NCBI GenBank assembly: GCA_020063545.1
Contig: JAGUUF010000274.1
Span: forward strand, 1-40,866
DNA: 40,866 nucleotides
Source of the DNA: Cytophagales bacterium
Lineage (GTDB): Bacteria > Bacteroidota > Bacteroidia > Cytophagales > Cyclobacteriaceae
Direction: 5' to 3'
This document shows, in pieces, positions 8,945-18,825 of this stretch. Numbering within the stretch: the stretch's first letter is position 1; each line of letters starts with the position of its first letter. Below the pieces are notes generated by a model. That model was not told the origin of the DNA. It ran no database searches and saw only the letters and a program-made list of their open reading frames with translations. A program made the position numbers and the translations under genes.

Positions 8945-10154
8945 AGCGCGAGGATTGCTCGAGCAGCAGGTTTTTTTGTTTCCGGTAGGTTTCAAACGTT
9001 GATTCATCATAATTTTTTACGGTAATCAGCACCAGGTTGGTGTTGTAATACACATCAAAATGATGGCGAAGTTTCTCCACCAGGGCAAGCAGTTTGTTTT
9101 CGCGGTAGTCAATGCAGAACGAGAATGAGATGGCTGAATTTTGCATGACGTTAATTTTTATATCCAGCGCAGAAAGTGCATGAAAAATTAAACTGAGTTG
9201 CTGTTCATTAACAAACGTGTAATCGGTTACCCTGCACGATACCAGGCATTGATTCTCTTTAAATACGATAAGCGGTGGAATTTTTTCAATGCGACATTCG
9301 TGGATGCGCGTGCCGGGCAGTTCGGGCTTATCGAAACTTTTAACCAGTAAGGGAATTCCCTTGAGTGCCAGCGGCTTTATTGTTTTCGGGTGGATAACCG
9401 AGGCCCCGTAGTACGTCATTTCGGCTGCTTCCTTATAAGGCAGTTCATCAAAAACAACAGCATCCGGAATCCGTTTTGGATCGGCACTCATTACACCGGG
9501 TACATCTTTCCAGATGGTTACCGAACCGGCCCCGAGGCACGAAGCAAAGATGGCAGCCGTATAGTCCGAACCTTCGCGCCCCAGGGTTGTGGTTAATCCA
9601 CCGGTAGTGCCACCGATGAAGCCCTGCGTAAGGATGATATTTTTATCCAGTTCAGGTAGCAGTGTCTTGATGCGCGCGTGTGTTGCTTCCCAGTTTACCT
9701 TTCCTTCCCTGAAGCAATCATCGGTAACGATAAGCTGGCGGGCATCTTTCCATAAACAGGCAATGCCCGACTGAACAATAAACCGGTGAACAATAACCGA
9801 TGAGATGATTTCCCCGAAACTCACTACCTGGTCATACACCTGGTCTTCCGGTCCGGGTACAAGGTTTTGAACAAGCGAATCAAAATATCCTTCAATTTCC
9901 TTCAGGGTGTCCGCATCAGTAAGCAGTTCACGGGCAAGGTTCAGGTGGTAGGTTTTGAGTTCGCCCAGTTCGGACTGGAACGGCTTACCCTGGCGGTATA
10001 GGGTAACAATGTTTTCGAGTGCATTGGTGGTTTTGCCCATTGCCGAAACCACCACCACAAGGGGTTGGCCGGCATTGGCCTTAACAATAGCGGCCATATT
10101 GCGCACCGCTGCACTGCTTTTCAGGGAAGCGCCTCCGAATTTAAAAACATTCAT
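8916..10154 (-). CDS. Aspartate kinase
   Basis: MNVFKFGGASLKSS, VVVVSAMGKTTNAL, TLGREGSDYTAAIFASCLGA; C-terminal ACT-like region. Confidence 0.93.
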   Translation of the reverse strand: MNVFKFGGASLKSSAAVRNMAAIVKANAGQPLVVVVSAMGKTTNALENIVTLYRQGKPFQSELGELKTYHLNLARELLTDADTLKEIEGYFDSLVQNLVPGPEDQVYDQVVSFGEIISSVIVHRFIVQSGIACLWKDARQLIVTDDCFREGKVNWEATHARIKTLLPELDKNIILTQGFIGGTTGGLTTTLGREGSDYTAAIFASCLGAGSVTIWKDVPGVMSADPKRIPDAVVFDELPYKEAAEMTYYGASVIHPKTIKPLALKGIPLLVKSFDKPELPGTRIHECRIEKIPPLIVFKENQCLVSCRVTDYTFVNEQQLSLIFHALSALDIKINVMQNSAISFSFCIDYRENKLLALVEKLRHHFDVYYNTNLVLITVKNYDESTFETYRKQKNLLLEQSSRSTLQVLVKP

Positions 10155-10159
10155 TTTGG

Positions 10160-10189
10160 TTGTTCTAAATCGTTTGCAACTTAAATTTG
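10160..10189 (+). promoter_or_regulatory. Bacteroidota-type promoter for fbp: TTG-N19-TAAATTTG
   Basis: TTG 10160-10162, N19, TAAATTTG 10182-10189, upstream of the FBPase start. Confidence 0.6.
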
Positions 10190-10229
10190 CTTTTCAACAA
10201 AATCATTCAAGTTGGCGAAAGAATTTTCA

Positions 10230-11222
10230 ATGGCCATGGAAGAATCGCGTATTGCCGCACCGATTGGCAGTGCGCTCGACCGGTTTATTAAAAGCAAGCA
10301 AGACCAGTTTGCGTATGCCAGCGGTGAACTTTCGCAGTTGCTGCGCGATATAGCCCTTGCCTCAAAGGTGGTAAACCGCGAGGTGAACAAGGCCGGGCTG
10401 ATTGATATCATGGGCTCGATGGGCTCCACCAATACAGCCGGAGATGCCCAGCAAAAACTTGATGTACTGGCCAACATCCGCTTTTCAAGGGCGTTGATGA
10501 AAGGAGGAGAAGCCTGTGCCCTGATATCGGAGGAGGCCGAATCGTATGTTGATCTGAACAATTCAGGCAAATACGTTATCGCCATCGACCCGCTGGACGG
10601 CTCATCCAATATCGATGTTAACGTTTCCATCGGCACAATTTTTTCCATCTATCGCAGAAAGAGTAAAGAAGGTACGCCCATCCGCGAAGAAGACATTTTA
10701 CAAAAGGGCTCTGAGCAGGTGGCTGCCGGTTATATTCTGTATGGTTCTTCCACCATGCTGGTTTATACTACCGGCCATGGCGTAAATGGTTTTACCTACG
10801 AGCCAACCTTGGGCGAATACTTTTTGTCGCATCCCGATATGAAAATGCCGGAAGAGGGTAAGATTTACTCAGTAAATGAGGGTTCCTATAATTCGTTTTC
10901 AAAACCGGTAAAAGAGTATATCGCGTATTGTAAGGATAAAAATTATACCGGCCGCTACATTGGTTCCCTTGTGGCTGATTTTCACCGCAACCTGCTTAAA
11001 GGAGGCATTTATATTTATCCGGCAACAGCCAAAGATCCAAACGGCAAACTCCGGTTAATGTATGAATGTAATGCGCTTGCCTTTGTGGCCGAACAGGCTG
11101 GCGGCAAGGCCTCGGATGGGAAGAACAGGATACTGGATATTCAGCCGACTTCGCTGCACCAGCGAACCCCTTTTTATGTAGGCTCAAAAAGGATGGTAGA
11201 GAAAGCGGAGAGTTTTGGTTAA
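10230..11222 (+). CDS. fbp: Class I fructose-1,6-bisphosphatase
   Basis: [44 protein letters not shown] and ...[27 protein letters not shown]-type C-terminus. Start codon could be 10230 or 10236. Confidence 0.93.
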   Translation: MAMEESRIAAPIGSALDRFIKSKQDQFAYASGELSQLLRDIALASKVVNREVNKAGLIDIMGSMGSTNTAGDAQQKLDVLANIRFSRALMKGGEACALISEEAESYVDLNNSGKYVIAIDPLDGSSNIDVNVSIGTIFSIYRRKSKEGTPIREEDILQKGSEQVAAGYILYGSSTMLVYTTGHGVNGFTYEPTLGEYFLSHPDMKMPEEGKIYSVNEGSYNSFSKPVKEYIAYCKDKNYTGRYIGSLVADFHRNLLKGGIYIYPATAKDPNGKLRLMYECNALAFVAEQAGGKASDGKNRILDIQPTSLHQRTPFYVGSKRMVEKAESFG

Positions 11223-11641
11223 TCTTTTTTTACCTCTTCTTTATTATCCGCAAAAACTTCAGGCAGGTGTTTCATCAGGATGGCATACCATTTTAACAGT
11301 TTTTTAATATCCGATACGTAAACCCGGTTATCATCGTATTCCGGCAAAACCGATTTCAGGAAAGCTTTTAATTCTGCCGGATCAGCTTCTGCATCAATGC
11401 CGGTATCGTTACCAAATTCTGAATTGATTTTTCTGAGCACCTGCTCAAGCGATACGGTTCCTTCTTTGGTAGTTGTATAAATGGAAATTTCGCTGAGCAC
11501 GGACATTTTGTGGCTGGGAGTTGCCACCAGTTTTGTTTTCTGTTCATCCAGTGATTCCAGGATTACTCCTGATTTTGCAGGCTTCAGCACTTTGAACAGC
11601 CCGCCTTTACCCGATACGGTAGCAATTTCGTCCAGTTTCAT
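11219..11641 (-). CDS. DUF5606 domain-containing protein
   Basis: [37 protein letters not shown], recognisable N-terminus of this Bacteroidota family. Confidence 0.75.
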   Translation of the reverse strand: MKLDEIATVSGKGGLFKVLKPAKSGVILESLDEQKTKLVATPSHKMSVLSEISIYTTTKEGTVSLEQVLRKINSEFGNDTGIDAEADPAELKAFLKSVLPEYDDNRVYVSDIKKLLKWYAILMKHLPEVFADNKEEVKKD

Positions 11642-11670
11642 AAGGTATAATCGGGCAAAGCTAAATATTT

Positions 11671-12270
11671 TCAGGTTGCTGTATTCAATGCGGCCCTGAT
11701 GAATTCAAGAATTTCCATGCCCCCGGTTTTTTTCACCGATGACGTAATGAATACCGGTGGCAGCGACTCCCATTCGTTAAGCAGTTCTTTTTCAAACGAG
11801 TTCAGCGTTTCCTTTAGTTGAGTTTTGGTAACTTTATCCGATTTGGTAAAAACAAGAGCAAGGGGTAGTCCGGCCTTGCCGGCCTGGTAAATAAAATCCA
11901 GGTCAATGGCTTGCGGGGCAAGCCGGCTGTCGAGCAGAACAAACAGGCAGCAGAGGTTGCGGCTGCCGGCCAGGTACATGTCAATAACCTTTCCGAAACC
12001 GCTTCGCTTAGCTTTGCTTACTTTGGCGTACCCGTAGCCCGGTAAATCAACCAGGTACCAGGCATTATCAATAAGGTAGTAGTTTATAGTTTGCGTTTTG
12101 CCCGGTGTTGCCGAGGTTCTGGCCAATTGTTTCCGGCCTGTAAGCAGGTTAATAAGCGATGACTTACCGACATTGGAACGGCCGATAACAGCAAATTCGG
12201 GCTTGCCGGGCATTGAAACGGATGCTGGTGTAGTGGTGCTGGCAATGAATTCGGCTTGCTTAACGGTCAT
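11671..12270 (-). CDS. engB: Ribosome biogenesis GTP-binding protein YihA/YsxC/EngB
   Basis: GRSNVGKSSLINLLTGRKQLARTSATPGKTQTINYYLI, VDLPGYGYAK, FTKSDK. Confidence 0.95.
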   Translation of the reverse strand: MTVKQAEFIASTTTPASVSMPGKPEFAVIGRSNVGKSSLINLLTGRKQLARTSATPGKTQTINYYLIDNAWYLVDLPGYGYAKVSKAKRSGFGKVIDMYLAGSRNLCCLFVLLDSRLAPQAIDLDFIYQAGKAGLPLALVFTKSDKVTKTQLKETLNSFEKELLNEWESLPPVFITSSVKKTGGMEILEFIRAALNTAT

Positions 12271-12434
12271 GGACAGGCAGTTGAAGTAATGCTTTCAACC
12301 CAAAATACTAATAATGTAAGATTTGAGTACTTTATGAGTCCAAATTTGCACGATTTAAACATCAGTTTTTCCTATATTGGCAGGCTTAGTTGATTGTTTA
12401 TTTTTTAACTTTAATTGTAAACCCACTTCAAGAC

Positions 12435-14450
12435 ATGTACAGTATGCGCAGTATACTGATTTTTTTAGCTGTCGCGGGGGCCTTCCTAACCAGTTACAGC
12501 CAAACCGAAAAAGAGCAGGCTAAGTTATATATGGAACAGGCCGAATTGATTATGGCCGAAACCAGGGCCATCGATGATGCCCGGGAACTTATGGTAACGG
12601 CTGCCAACCTGGACCCCGCCAACATCAAAGCAAATTTTGAAGCCGGCCACTACCACATTAAAACCATCGGCAAGGATTTGGCCGTAAAGTATTTTTTGCG
12701 TGTGTATGAACTTGACCCGAATTACCGTTTCGATCTTGAATTCTGGATCGGGCAGAGTTACCAATACGGCCTTGAATTTGATAAGGCTATCGATTTTTAC
12801 AACCGCTATAAACAACGACTGGCCAAACGTCCCAACTACCTGGGCAACGACCGGGTTAGCGCTGCCGTTGTTGACCGGGCAATTTATGAGTGTGAGAACG
12901 GAAAGGAATATGTAGCCAACCCGAAAAATTTTTCCATTGTTAACATTGGGCGTGAAATCAATTCCGAGTGGGATGATTATGCCCCTGTATTCAACGAGAG
13001 CGAAGACCAGGTAATCTTTACTTCGCGCAGGCGCGATGGGAACATGAACCAAAACGTGGATGTTGACAACAAACCTTTCGAAGACATTTTTATTGCCCGA
13101 AAAGTAAACGGCCGGTGGACCCCCGCTGAAAACATTGGTTCGCCCATAAACACACCGTATCACGATTCTAACCTGGCACTTTCTGCCGATGGCCAGACGT
13201 TGTTCATTTACACCGATGAAGGTGGTGGCGATATTTACTACAGCGATCGCCAACCCAACGGCACCTGGGGCGCACCCGTTCCGCTGCCGGGAATCATTAA
13301 TTCATCGTACGAAGAAAAGTCAATTACCATTTCTTCGGATGAGAAAACACTTTACTTCTCCAGCAACCGGCCGGGAGGATACGGTGGGCTTGATATTTAC
13401 CGCGCAACAAAAGATGCCCGGGGTGAGTGGTCGAACGTAAAAAACATGGGACCCAAAATAAACACGGAGTACGATGATGACGGTCCGTTTATTGATTACG
13501 ATGGCAAAACCCTTTACTTCAGTTCGAAGGGCCGCAAGGGAATGGGCGGGTTCGATATTTACAAATCGGTATTTAATGAAGCAACCAACGAGTGGAGCGA
13601 ACCGGAAAACCTGGGCTACCCGATTAACACGCCTGATAACGACATCTATTTTGTAAGCACGAAAGACGGCAAGCGGGCTTACTACTCCTCAGTGCGCGAA
13701 GACGGCTTAGGGTATGACGATATCTTTTTGATTACAGTCCCCGAAGTGGTTGCAGCCAAAGAACCTGAAAAATTGCCCGAGGTTAAGCCCGAAGAAAAAC
13801 CTGAGGAGAAAAAGCAACAATTTCCATTGCGGTACCGGGTTAATGTAGTAGACGCAGGTACACGCCAGCCGCTTGATGCCAAAGTAAGGCTTCAGGGTTT
13901 GCGCGATAATGTTGTGGTGGCAGGCACGGCAGCAGGTGCGGGTGGTACCGAGTTTATGATTAGGGCGGAAGAGCCGAAAGATTATCGCCTTTCCGTTGAG
14001 TTAGAAGGGTACGCGTTTGTCAATCAAAATGTGCGGCTGGATGGTGCCTCTGAAACAGAACGAACGGTTACCCGCACAGTTGAGCTAAGAAAGCTGACTA
14101 CCGGAGTGGTTTCGGTTTTGCGTAACATCTATTTCGATTTTGATAAAGCAACATTCAGAACAGAATCCTACACCGAGTTAAACAAACTGGAGCGCATGAT
14201 GGCCGAAAATCCTAACCTGAAGGTTGAAATAGCCGGCCATACCGATGCCGTGGGAACGGCAGCCTACAATAAATTGCTCTCCCAGCGCAGGGCTGAAGCG
14301 GTTAAAGATTTTTTAACCAAGAAGGGTATTGACCCCCGCAGGATTACAGCTGTGGGATACGGCAAAACACGGCCGCTGGCCAGTAACGATGATGAAGCAG
14401 AGGGCCGTGAACTTAACCGCAGGGTTGAGTTTAAAGTGCTGGGCAACTAA
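12435..14450 (+). CDS. OmpA family protein with TPR, PD40 beta-propeller and carboxypeptidase-regulatory-like domains (T9SS PorE-like)
   Basis: Signal peptide; TPR-like N-terminus; repeated PD40 blades (FTSRRRDGNMN, LYFSSNRPGGYGGLDIY, LYFSSKGRKGMGGFDIY); CRD-like segment; OmpA C-terminus (IYFDFDKATF...AGHTDAVGTAAYN...NRRVEFKV). Start is ATG 12435 or 12444. Confidence 0.85.
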   Translation: MYSMRSILIFLAVAGAFLTSYSQTEKEQAKLYMEQAELIMAETRAIDDARELMVTAANLDPANIKANFEAGHYHIKTIGKDLAVKYFLRVYELDPNYRFDLEFWIGQSYQYGLEFDKAIDFYNRYKQRLAKRPNYLGNDRVSAAVVDRAIYECENGKEYVANPKNFSIVNIGREINSEWDDYAPVFNESEDQVIFTSRRRDGNMNQNVDVDNKPFEDIFIARKVNGRWTPAENIGSPINTPYHDSNLALSADGQTLFIYTDEGGGDIYYSDRQPNGTWGAPVPLPGIINSSYEEKSITISSDEKTLYFSSNRPGGYGGLDIYRATKDARGEWSNVKNMGPKINTEYDDDGPFIDYDGKTLYFSSKGRKGMGGFDIYKSVFNEATNEWSEPENLGYPINTPDNDIYFVSTKDGKRAYYSSVREDGLGYDDIFLITVPEVVAAKEPEKLPEVKPEEKPEEKKQQFPLRYRVNVVDAGTRQPLDAKVRLQGLRDNVVVAGTAAGAGGTEFMIRAEEPKDYRLSVELEGYAFVNQNVRLDGASETERTVTRTVELRKLTTGVVSVLRNIYFDFDKATFRTESYTELNKLERMMAENPNLKVEIAGHTDAVGTAAYNKLLSQRRAEAVKDFLTKKGIDPRRITAVGYGKTRPLASNDDEAEGRELNRRVEFKVLGN

Positions 14451-14537
14451 CACCGCAGCAACTGTAATCGGTTTTTTTATTCCTGTATTTTATTAGCAAC
14501 TTGGCTCGCTTTGTTGTTATGCTAACAAACCGCGTGC

Positions 14538-15260
14538 ATGGAAGTTGTTCCCTATAAGGAAGAAAAATCAACAAAAAAGCAGCAGGTGGCCAGGATGTTC
14601 GATAACATCAGTCACCGGTATGACTTTCTTAACCATTTTCTGAGTCTTGGCATTGATAAGGCATGGAGGCGGAAGGCGATTAACCTGTTGCGGCCTGTTA
14701 ATCCCAGAATTATCCTGGACGTTGCCACCGGCACCGGTGATTTTGCCATCCAGGCACTACGTATTCACCCCGATAAGGTTATTGGCGTTGATATTTCGGA
14801 AGGCATGCTTGAAATCGGGCGGAAGAAACTAATCAGGCGAAAACTGGACAACAGGATTGAACTGAAGACTGGTGATTCCGAAAATCTTCCTTTCGAAGAA
14901 AATAAGTTTGATGCCGTTACCGTTGGATTTGGAGTGAGAAATTTTGAAAACGTAAATCGAGGCCTGGAGGAAATAAAACGGGTATTACGGCCGGGCGGCC
15001 TGCTGGTGGTTCTTGAATTTTCAAGGCCCAGGCATTTCCCGTTTAAACAATTGTATAACCTTTATTTCAAGTTCATCCTTCCGAAAGTTGGCCGGATAAT
15101 TTCGCGCGATAAAGCCGCTTATACGTATTTGCCGGAATCAGTGGAAGCCTTTCCGGACGGTGAAGATTTTCTCGCTATCTTGACGGACCTTGGATTTAAA
15201 GAACCGGCATGCAAGCCTCTAACCTTCGGCATAAGTTCAATCTATACGGCACGAAAATAA
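14538..15260 (+). CDS. ubiE: Demethylmenaquinone methyltransferase
   Basis: VARMFDNISHRYDFLNHFLSLGIDKAWRRKAI, DVATGTGDFAIQAL, VTVGFGVRNFENVNRGLEEIKRVLRPGG; UbiE/MenG hallmark. Confidence 0.95.
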   Translation: MEVVPYKEEKSTKKQQVARMFDNISHRYDFLNHFLSLGIDKAWRRKAINLLRPVNPRIILDVATGTGDFAIQALRIHPDKVIGVDISEGMLEIGRKKLIRRKLDNRIELKTGDSENLPFEENKFDAVTVGFGVRNFENVNRGLEEIKRVLRPGGLLVVLEFSRPRHFPFKQLYNLYFKFILPKVGRIISRDKAAYTYLPESVEAFPDGEDFLAILTDLGFKEPACKPLTFGISSIYTARK

Positions 15261-15949
15261 TTGTGTTTGCAGGTATGCTCCTCATAACGGGGCCGCTTGC
15301 CGCACAAAGTTTTTTGTGGGCACGTAAAAACAATCCGAACTACGATGAAAGCCGGGTTATCAGCTACGGGTTTCTTATCGGATTGCATAGCTCGGCCTAC
15401 CAGATTAACTATTCGGATGCGTTTGTTACGCCCGCAATGGATACCCTTCATTCCGTTGAGCCGCAATGGAAACCCGGATTTTCTCTTGGCTTTATTGTTA
15501 ACTACCGCGCCCATGAATTCCTCGATTTACGGGTAACACCAACAGTAGGTTTTTATGAACATTCCCTGACGTACCGGTTTACCAACGGACAATCGGTTAA
15601 CCAGTTGGTCGAAACCACCATGGTAGAGTTTCCGGTATTGATAAAGTATAAGTCCATGCGCAGGGGCAATATCCGCATGTATATGGTAGGCGGGGTGCGT
15701 CCGGGCATCGAGGCTTCGGGCAAAAAGGAAATTGAAAATGTTACCAACAGCCTGGAAGTGGCCGCCTTTAACATGAGCCTGGAGGCAGGAATTGGTTTTG
15801 ATTTATACTTTCCGCTGTTCAAACTTTCACCGGAAATCCGGTTTTCACGCGGGATTTATAACGTTCTGGATAATCCCGATAACATTTATGGGAAGCCGCT
15901 GAAGCAACTCACAACAAATACCATCAACATTTATTTTCTATTTCAATAA
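15209..15949 (+). CDS. porT: Outer-membrane beta-barrel protein, T9SS PorT-like
   Basis: Signal peptide (MQASNLRHKFNLYGTKIIVFAGMLLITGPLAAQ), YGFLIGLHSSAYQINYSD...PGFSLGFIVNYRAHEFLDLRVTPTVGFYEHSLTYRF...FPVLIKYKS, resembling PorT. Start is 15209 or 15275. Confidence 0.75.
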   Translation: MQASNLRHKFNLYGTKIIVFAGMLLITGPLAAQSFLWARKNNPNYDESRVISYGFLIGLHSSAYQINYSDAFVTPAMDTLHSVEPQWKPGFSLGFIVNYRAHEFLDLRVTPTVGFYEHSLTYRFTNGQSVNQLVETTMVEFPVLIKYKSMRRGNIRMYMVGGVRPGIEASGKKEIENVTNSLEVAAFNMSLEAGIGFDLYFPLFKLSPEIRFSRGIYNVLDNPDNIYGKPLKQLTTNTINIYFLFQ

Positions 15950-16704
15950 TGAAACGCACGGTATTGATCACGGGTGCTACATCGGGCATTGGCCTGGCTA
16001 CGGCCCGGTTGCTGGCCCGGCATTCGTTCAGGCTAATTCTTTGCGGAAGGCGGCTGGACAGGCTACAGGCGTTGCAAGCCGAACTCTCCGTGCATACTGC
16101 TTGCAGGATACTCTCGTTTGATGTGCGCGAGGCGGAAGAAGTAGCGGCAGCTGTTCAATCCTTACTGGCCGACTGGCAAGCGATTGATGTTCTCATCAAT
16201 AATGCAGGTAATGCCCATGGTTTGGATCCGATACAAAGTGGAAAGCAATATGATTGGGATGCAATGATTGACATTAATGTTAAGGGGTTGCTGTATGTAT
16301 CCCAAACCATTATCCCTTCCATGACGGAACGCAAAAGCGGGCACATCATTAACATTGGGTCAATAGCCGGCAAGGAGGTGTACCCTAACGGTAATGTGTA
16401 TTGTGCCAGTAAGTTTGCCGTTGATGCATTAACAAAGGGCATGCGCATGGATCTGAATCCGTTTGGCATAAAAGTAACGGGAATTCACCCCGGCCTGGTG
16501 GAAACAGAATTTTCACTTGTTCGCTTTAAAGGCGATGAAGCCAGGGCTTCGCAGGTGTACAAGGGTTATGAGCCGCTGAAGCCTGAAGATATTGCCGAGG
16601 TAATTTTGTTTGCATTAACCCGCCCTGCACACGTTGTGCTGGCTGACCTGGTAGTATTCCCTACCGCACAGGCCTCAGCTACGCAGGTTAAGAAGGATAT
16701 CTGA
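15949..16704 (+). CDS. SDR family NAD(P)-dependent oxidoreductase
   Basis: TGATSGIGLATARLL, NNAGNAHG, YCASKFAVDALTKG motifs; start overlaps the PorT stop (TAATG). Confidence 0.95.
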   Translation: MKRTVLITGATSGIGLATARLLARHSFRLILCGRRLDRLQALQAELSVHTACRILSFDVREAEEVAAAVQSLLADWQAIDVLINNAGNAHGLDPIQSGKQYDWDAMIDINVKGLLYVSQTIIPSMTERKSGHIINIGSIAGKEVYPNGNVYCASKFAVDALTKGMRMDLNPFGIKVTGIHPGLVETEFSLVRFKGDEARASQVYKGYEPLKPEDIAEVILFALTRPAHVVLADLVVFPTAQASATQVKKDI

Positions 16705-17353
16705 GTTGAAGCAGCATTTTTTCATCAATGTCGTGCCCGCCATTAAAGGTTAAATAGCCCGGCACTATGCCCAGTTTTAATGTTAACTCCTCCATCTCCC
16801 GCATCCGGTCGGGAGTAATAAACGGGTCGTTGGTTCCGTAAACTACCAGAAATTCTTTTCCGGAAAGGATAGCTTTACCGACCTCAAAATTCATATCAGG
16901 GGGCAGGATGCCCGACCACAGGATAAGCCGGTTAAAGTTTATCCGGTTATCCAGCGCCCAGCGCGATGCCGTTGCCGCGCCCTGCGAAAAGCCAAGAATG
17001 GTTACGTGTGCTTCAGGGTAATATTGAAGCTCGGTTTTGTAAACGGAGGTTAAGTATTCGCAATAGTTTTCAATGTCGGTAAGCCGGTTCTCCCGGGTCA
17101 TCCACGTGGCGCCAACCCGGTTGTTGCCGGTGCGCATACGTGTGGGTAAGTCCTCAACATAAAAGCGCGAAAGCCCTTCAGGTGCAATAACACAGGTTTC
17201 ACCATCAGCAAGCATGTTGAATTTCTGTAAAAAATACTGCGCCAGTTGGCCGTAACCATGCAGTACAAACCATACATTTTTGGTTTTGGAAGTAAGCTCA
17301 CCTAATCTGAAGTACCGAGCCTTGAACAGGAAGTCGATGGTAAATGCTTTCAT
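16688..17353 (-). CDS. Alpha/beta hydrolase (phospholipase/carboxylesterase-like)
   Basis: LHGYGQL, nucleophile elbow GFSQGAAT, VYGTNDPFITP, GGHDID. Confidence 0.85.
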   Translation of the reverse strand: MKAFTIDFLFKARYFRLGELTSKTKNVWFVLHGYGQLAQYFLQKFNMLADGETCVIAPEGLSRFYVEDLPTRMRTGNNRVGATWMTRENRLTDIENYCEYLTSVYKTELQYYPEAHVTILGFSQGAATASRWALDNRINFNRLILWSGILPPDMNFEVGKAILSGKEFLVVYGTNDPFITPDRMREMEELTLKLGIVPGYLTFNGGHDIDEKMLLQLRYPS

Positions 17354-17374
17354 ACCGTGAAGGTAAAAAATAAA

Positions 17375-17402
17375 AAACCCCGGCCGGTGCCGGCCAGGGT
17401 TT
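17375..17402 (-). terminator. Strong Rho-independent terminator
   Basis: AAACCC-c-GGCCG-gtgc-CGGCC-a-GGGTTT, followed on the minus strand by TTTTTTATTTTTT. Confidence 0.88.
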
Positions 17403-17421
17403 GTAGCGAAGCAATTCTGTT

Positions 17422-17844
17422 TTACCGCTTAAATCCAAGCGCACTTCCACCGCAATAGGATGTGGATCCGTCAAACGTGTATTGGATGTAGTAAATACCT
17501 GTGGCATTACAGGGGTAGGCAATGGCCGCAATGTACTGCCCGTTAATTTTGCTGGTGGCCACTTTGTTTCGGTTGGAGTCGTACAGCGTTACCACTATTC
17601 CATCGGTGGGCTGGGCCGGAGCACAGATGTTAATCATGTACTGTGTTCCTTTGGTAAACACATAGGAGTACTCCACTTTATCTTTTGATCCCCCGGTGCC
17701 ATCTATTTTATAGCTTTTTAAGAAGTTGAATCCGGATGCCAGCTTGGGTATGCACTGATTTGAAAGGTTTTCGGAATTGCACTGCCCGTTAGCATCGGCC
17801 GAGACTATAAAAAGCGACAAGGCAAGAATGATTACATGTTTCAT
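17422..17844 (-). CDS. Small secreted Cys-containing protein of unknown function
   Basis: 140 aa with signal peptide MKHVIILALSLFIVSADANGQ and several cysteines in the mature part. Confidence 0.7.
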   Translation of the reverse strand: MKHVIILALSLFIVSADANGQCNSENLSNQCIPKLASGFNFLKSYKIDGTGGSKDKVEYSYVFTKGTQYMINICAPAQPTDGIVVTLYDSNRNKVATSKINGQYIAAIAYPCNATGIYYIQYTFDGSTSYCGGSALGFKR

Positions 17845-17859
17845 AGGTTGTCGGTTATC

Positions 17860-18759
17860 TTAGCTAATAATCTTATTTCGGATGGTTCCTGTTATTGTTC
17901 GGATGTTGGTAATATCATCGGGTGTAATGTCGATGGTGGTGGTACTGTTATCTTTTATAACCATTACTCCGTTCACCACTTCGAAGGTTGATTCTTTGTA
18001 GGTGTAGGTGATGTTCACCTTATCAAATACTTTTTTCAATTCCTCCATATCGGTAAGTAATGCAGCCATGTTCTGATCAACATCTTTATAGAAACTCAGC
18101 AACAACAGAATATTTTCGAGAATTACTTTCTGCTCTCCGATTTTCTCCTGCAATTCCTTGTTGTTCGGGTCCATAGCCGCCACGTTACAGGTAATGTGCA
18201 TGGCTTCAAGCCAGCCGCCCGTAAGCAGCAGCACGCTCAGGTTTGCCCGGCCCTGGGTTTGCAGGTAATGGTTAATGTTGTTGAAATTCTGGGTAGTTAT
18301 TAACAAAAGTGAGTCCAGATTTTTGCTGTTTGTGGCCAAACGACCAATGGTTTCAATGTCGAAAAACTGGCCAATATTCAGTCCATCGGCAAGGCTTTTA
18401 ATGGCCGACATGTATTTTACACCGTCCTGGTTTTGCTCGTAGATGTTGGTATATCCCAAATCGGTACCGTAAATTCCAAGATTCAGAGCCTTTTTGTAGT
18501 TGCTATTATACTTAGGCAGGTTATCAGCCGAGTTCAGGTAGTTGAGGTTGTACTTTTTCCCTGATTCCTTAAGGAGAACGGAAATTTCCAGCGGACTGGG
18601 TATTTGCTGAAGGATGTCTCCGATAACCGCTTCCGAAATAGAAGGGCCGGTTATTTTGGTTGAATCGAGGCTTTCCATGAAGGCTTGCTCATCAGACTTT
18701 TTGCCGGAGCCGCAGGCCGTGAGGATGGCTACGATTAGGGTGTACTTGAGTAGTTTCAT
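17860..18759 (-). CDS. Lipoprotein of unknown function
   Basis: MKLLKYTLIVAILTACGSGKK contains lipobox LTAC; 299 aa helix-rich. Confidence 0.75.
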   Translation of the reverse strand: MKLLKYTLIVAILTACGSGKKSDEQAFMESLDSTKITGPSISEAVIGDILQQIPSPLEISVLLKESGKKYNLNYLNSADNLPKYNSNYKKALNLGIYGTDLGYTNIYEQNQDGVKYMSAIKSLADGLNIGQFFDIETIGRLATNSKNLDSLLLITTQNFNNINHYLQTQGRANLSVLLLTGGWLEAMHITCNVAAMDPNNKELQEKIGEQKVILENILLLLSFYKDVDQNMAALLTDMEELKKVFDKVNITYTYKESTFEVVNGVMVIKDNSTTTIDITPDDITNIRTITGTIRNKIIS

Positions 18760-18780
18760 ATGCCTAAAATTAAGCGGTTA

Positions 18781-18812
18781 CAAAGTTAAAAATTCAGCAT
18801 TCCTGACCAAAA
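18781..18812 (-). promoter_or_regulatory. Consensus Bacteroidota promoter TTTTG-N19-TAACTTTG
   Basis: Reverse complement of CAAAGTTA (18781-18788), 19 nt, then CAAAA (18808-18812), immediately upstream of the lipoprotein start at 18759. Confidence 0.7.
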
Positions 18813-18825
18813 CGGTACAAGCCTG

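Noticed and set aside
12300-12434. Possible TAnnTTTG promoter (CCAAATTTGCACG) upstream of the PorE-like gene
   Set aside because: First base of the -7 box does not match and no TTG at 19-21 nt spacing was found.
12525-13253. 242-aa minus-strand ORF opposite the PorE-like gene
   Set aside because: Antisense to a clear multi-domain CDS with PD40 repeats; no recognisable motifs.
14451-14537. Possible terminator after the PorE-like gene (TTTTTTT run at about 14471)
   Set aside because: T-run present but no convincing stem immediately upstream.
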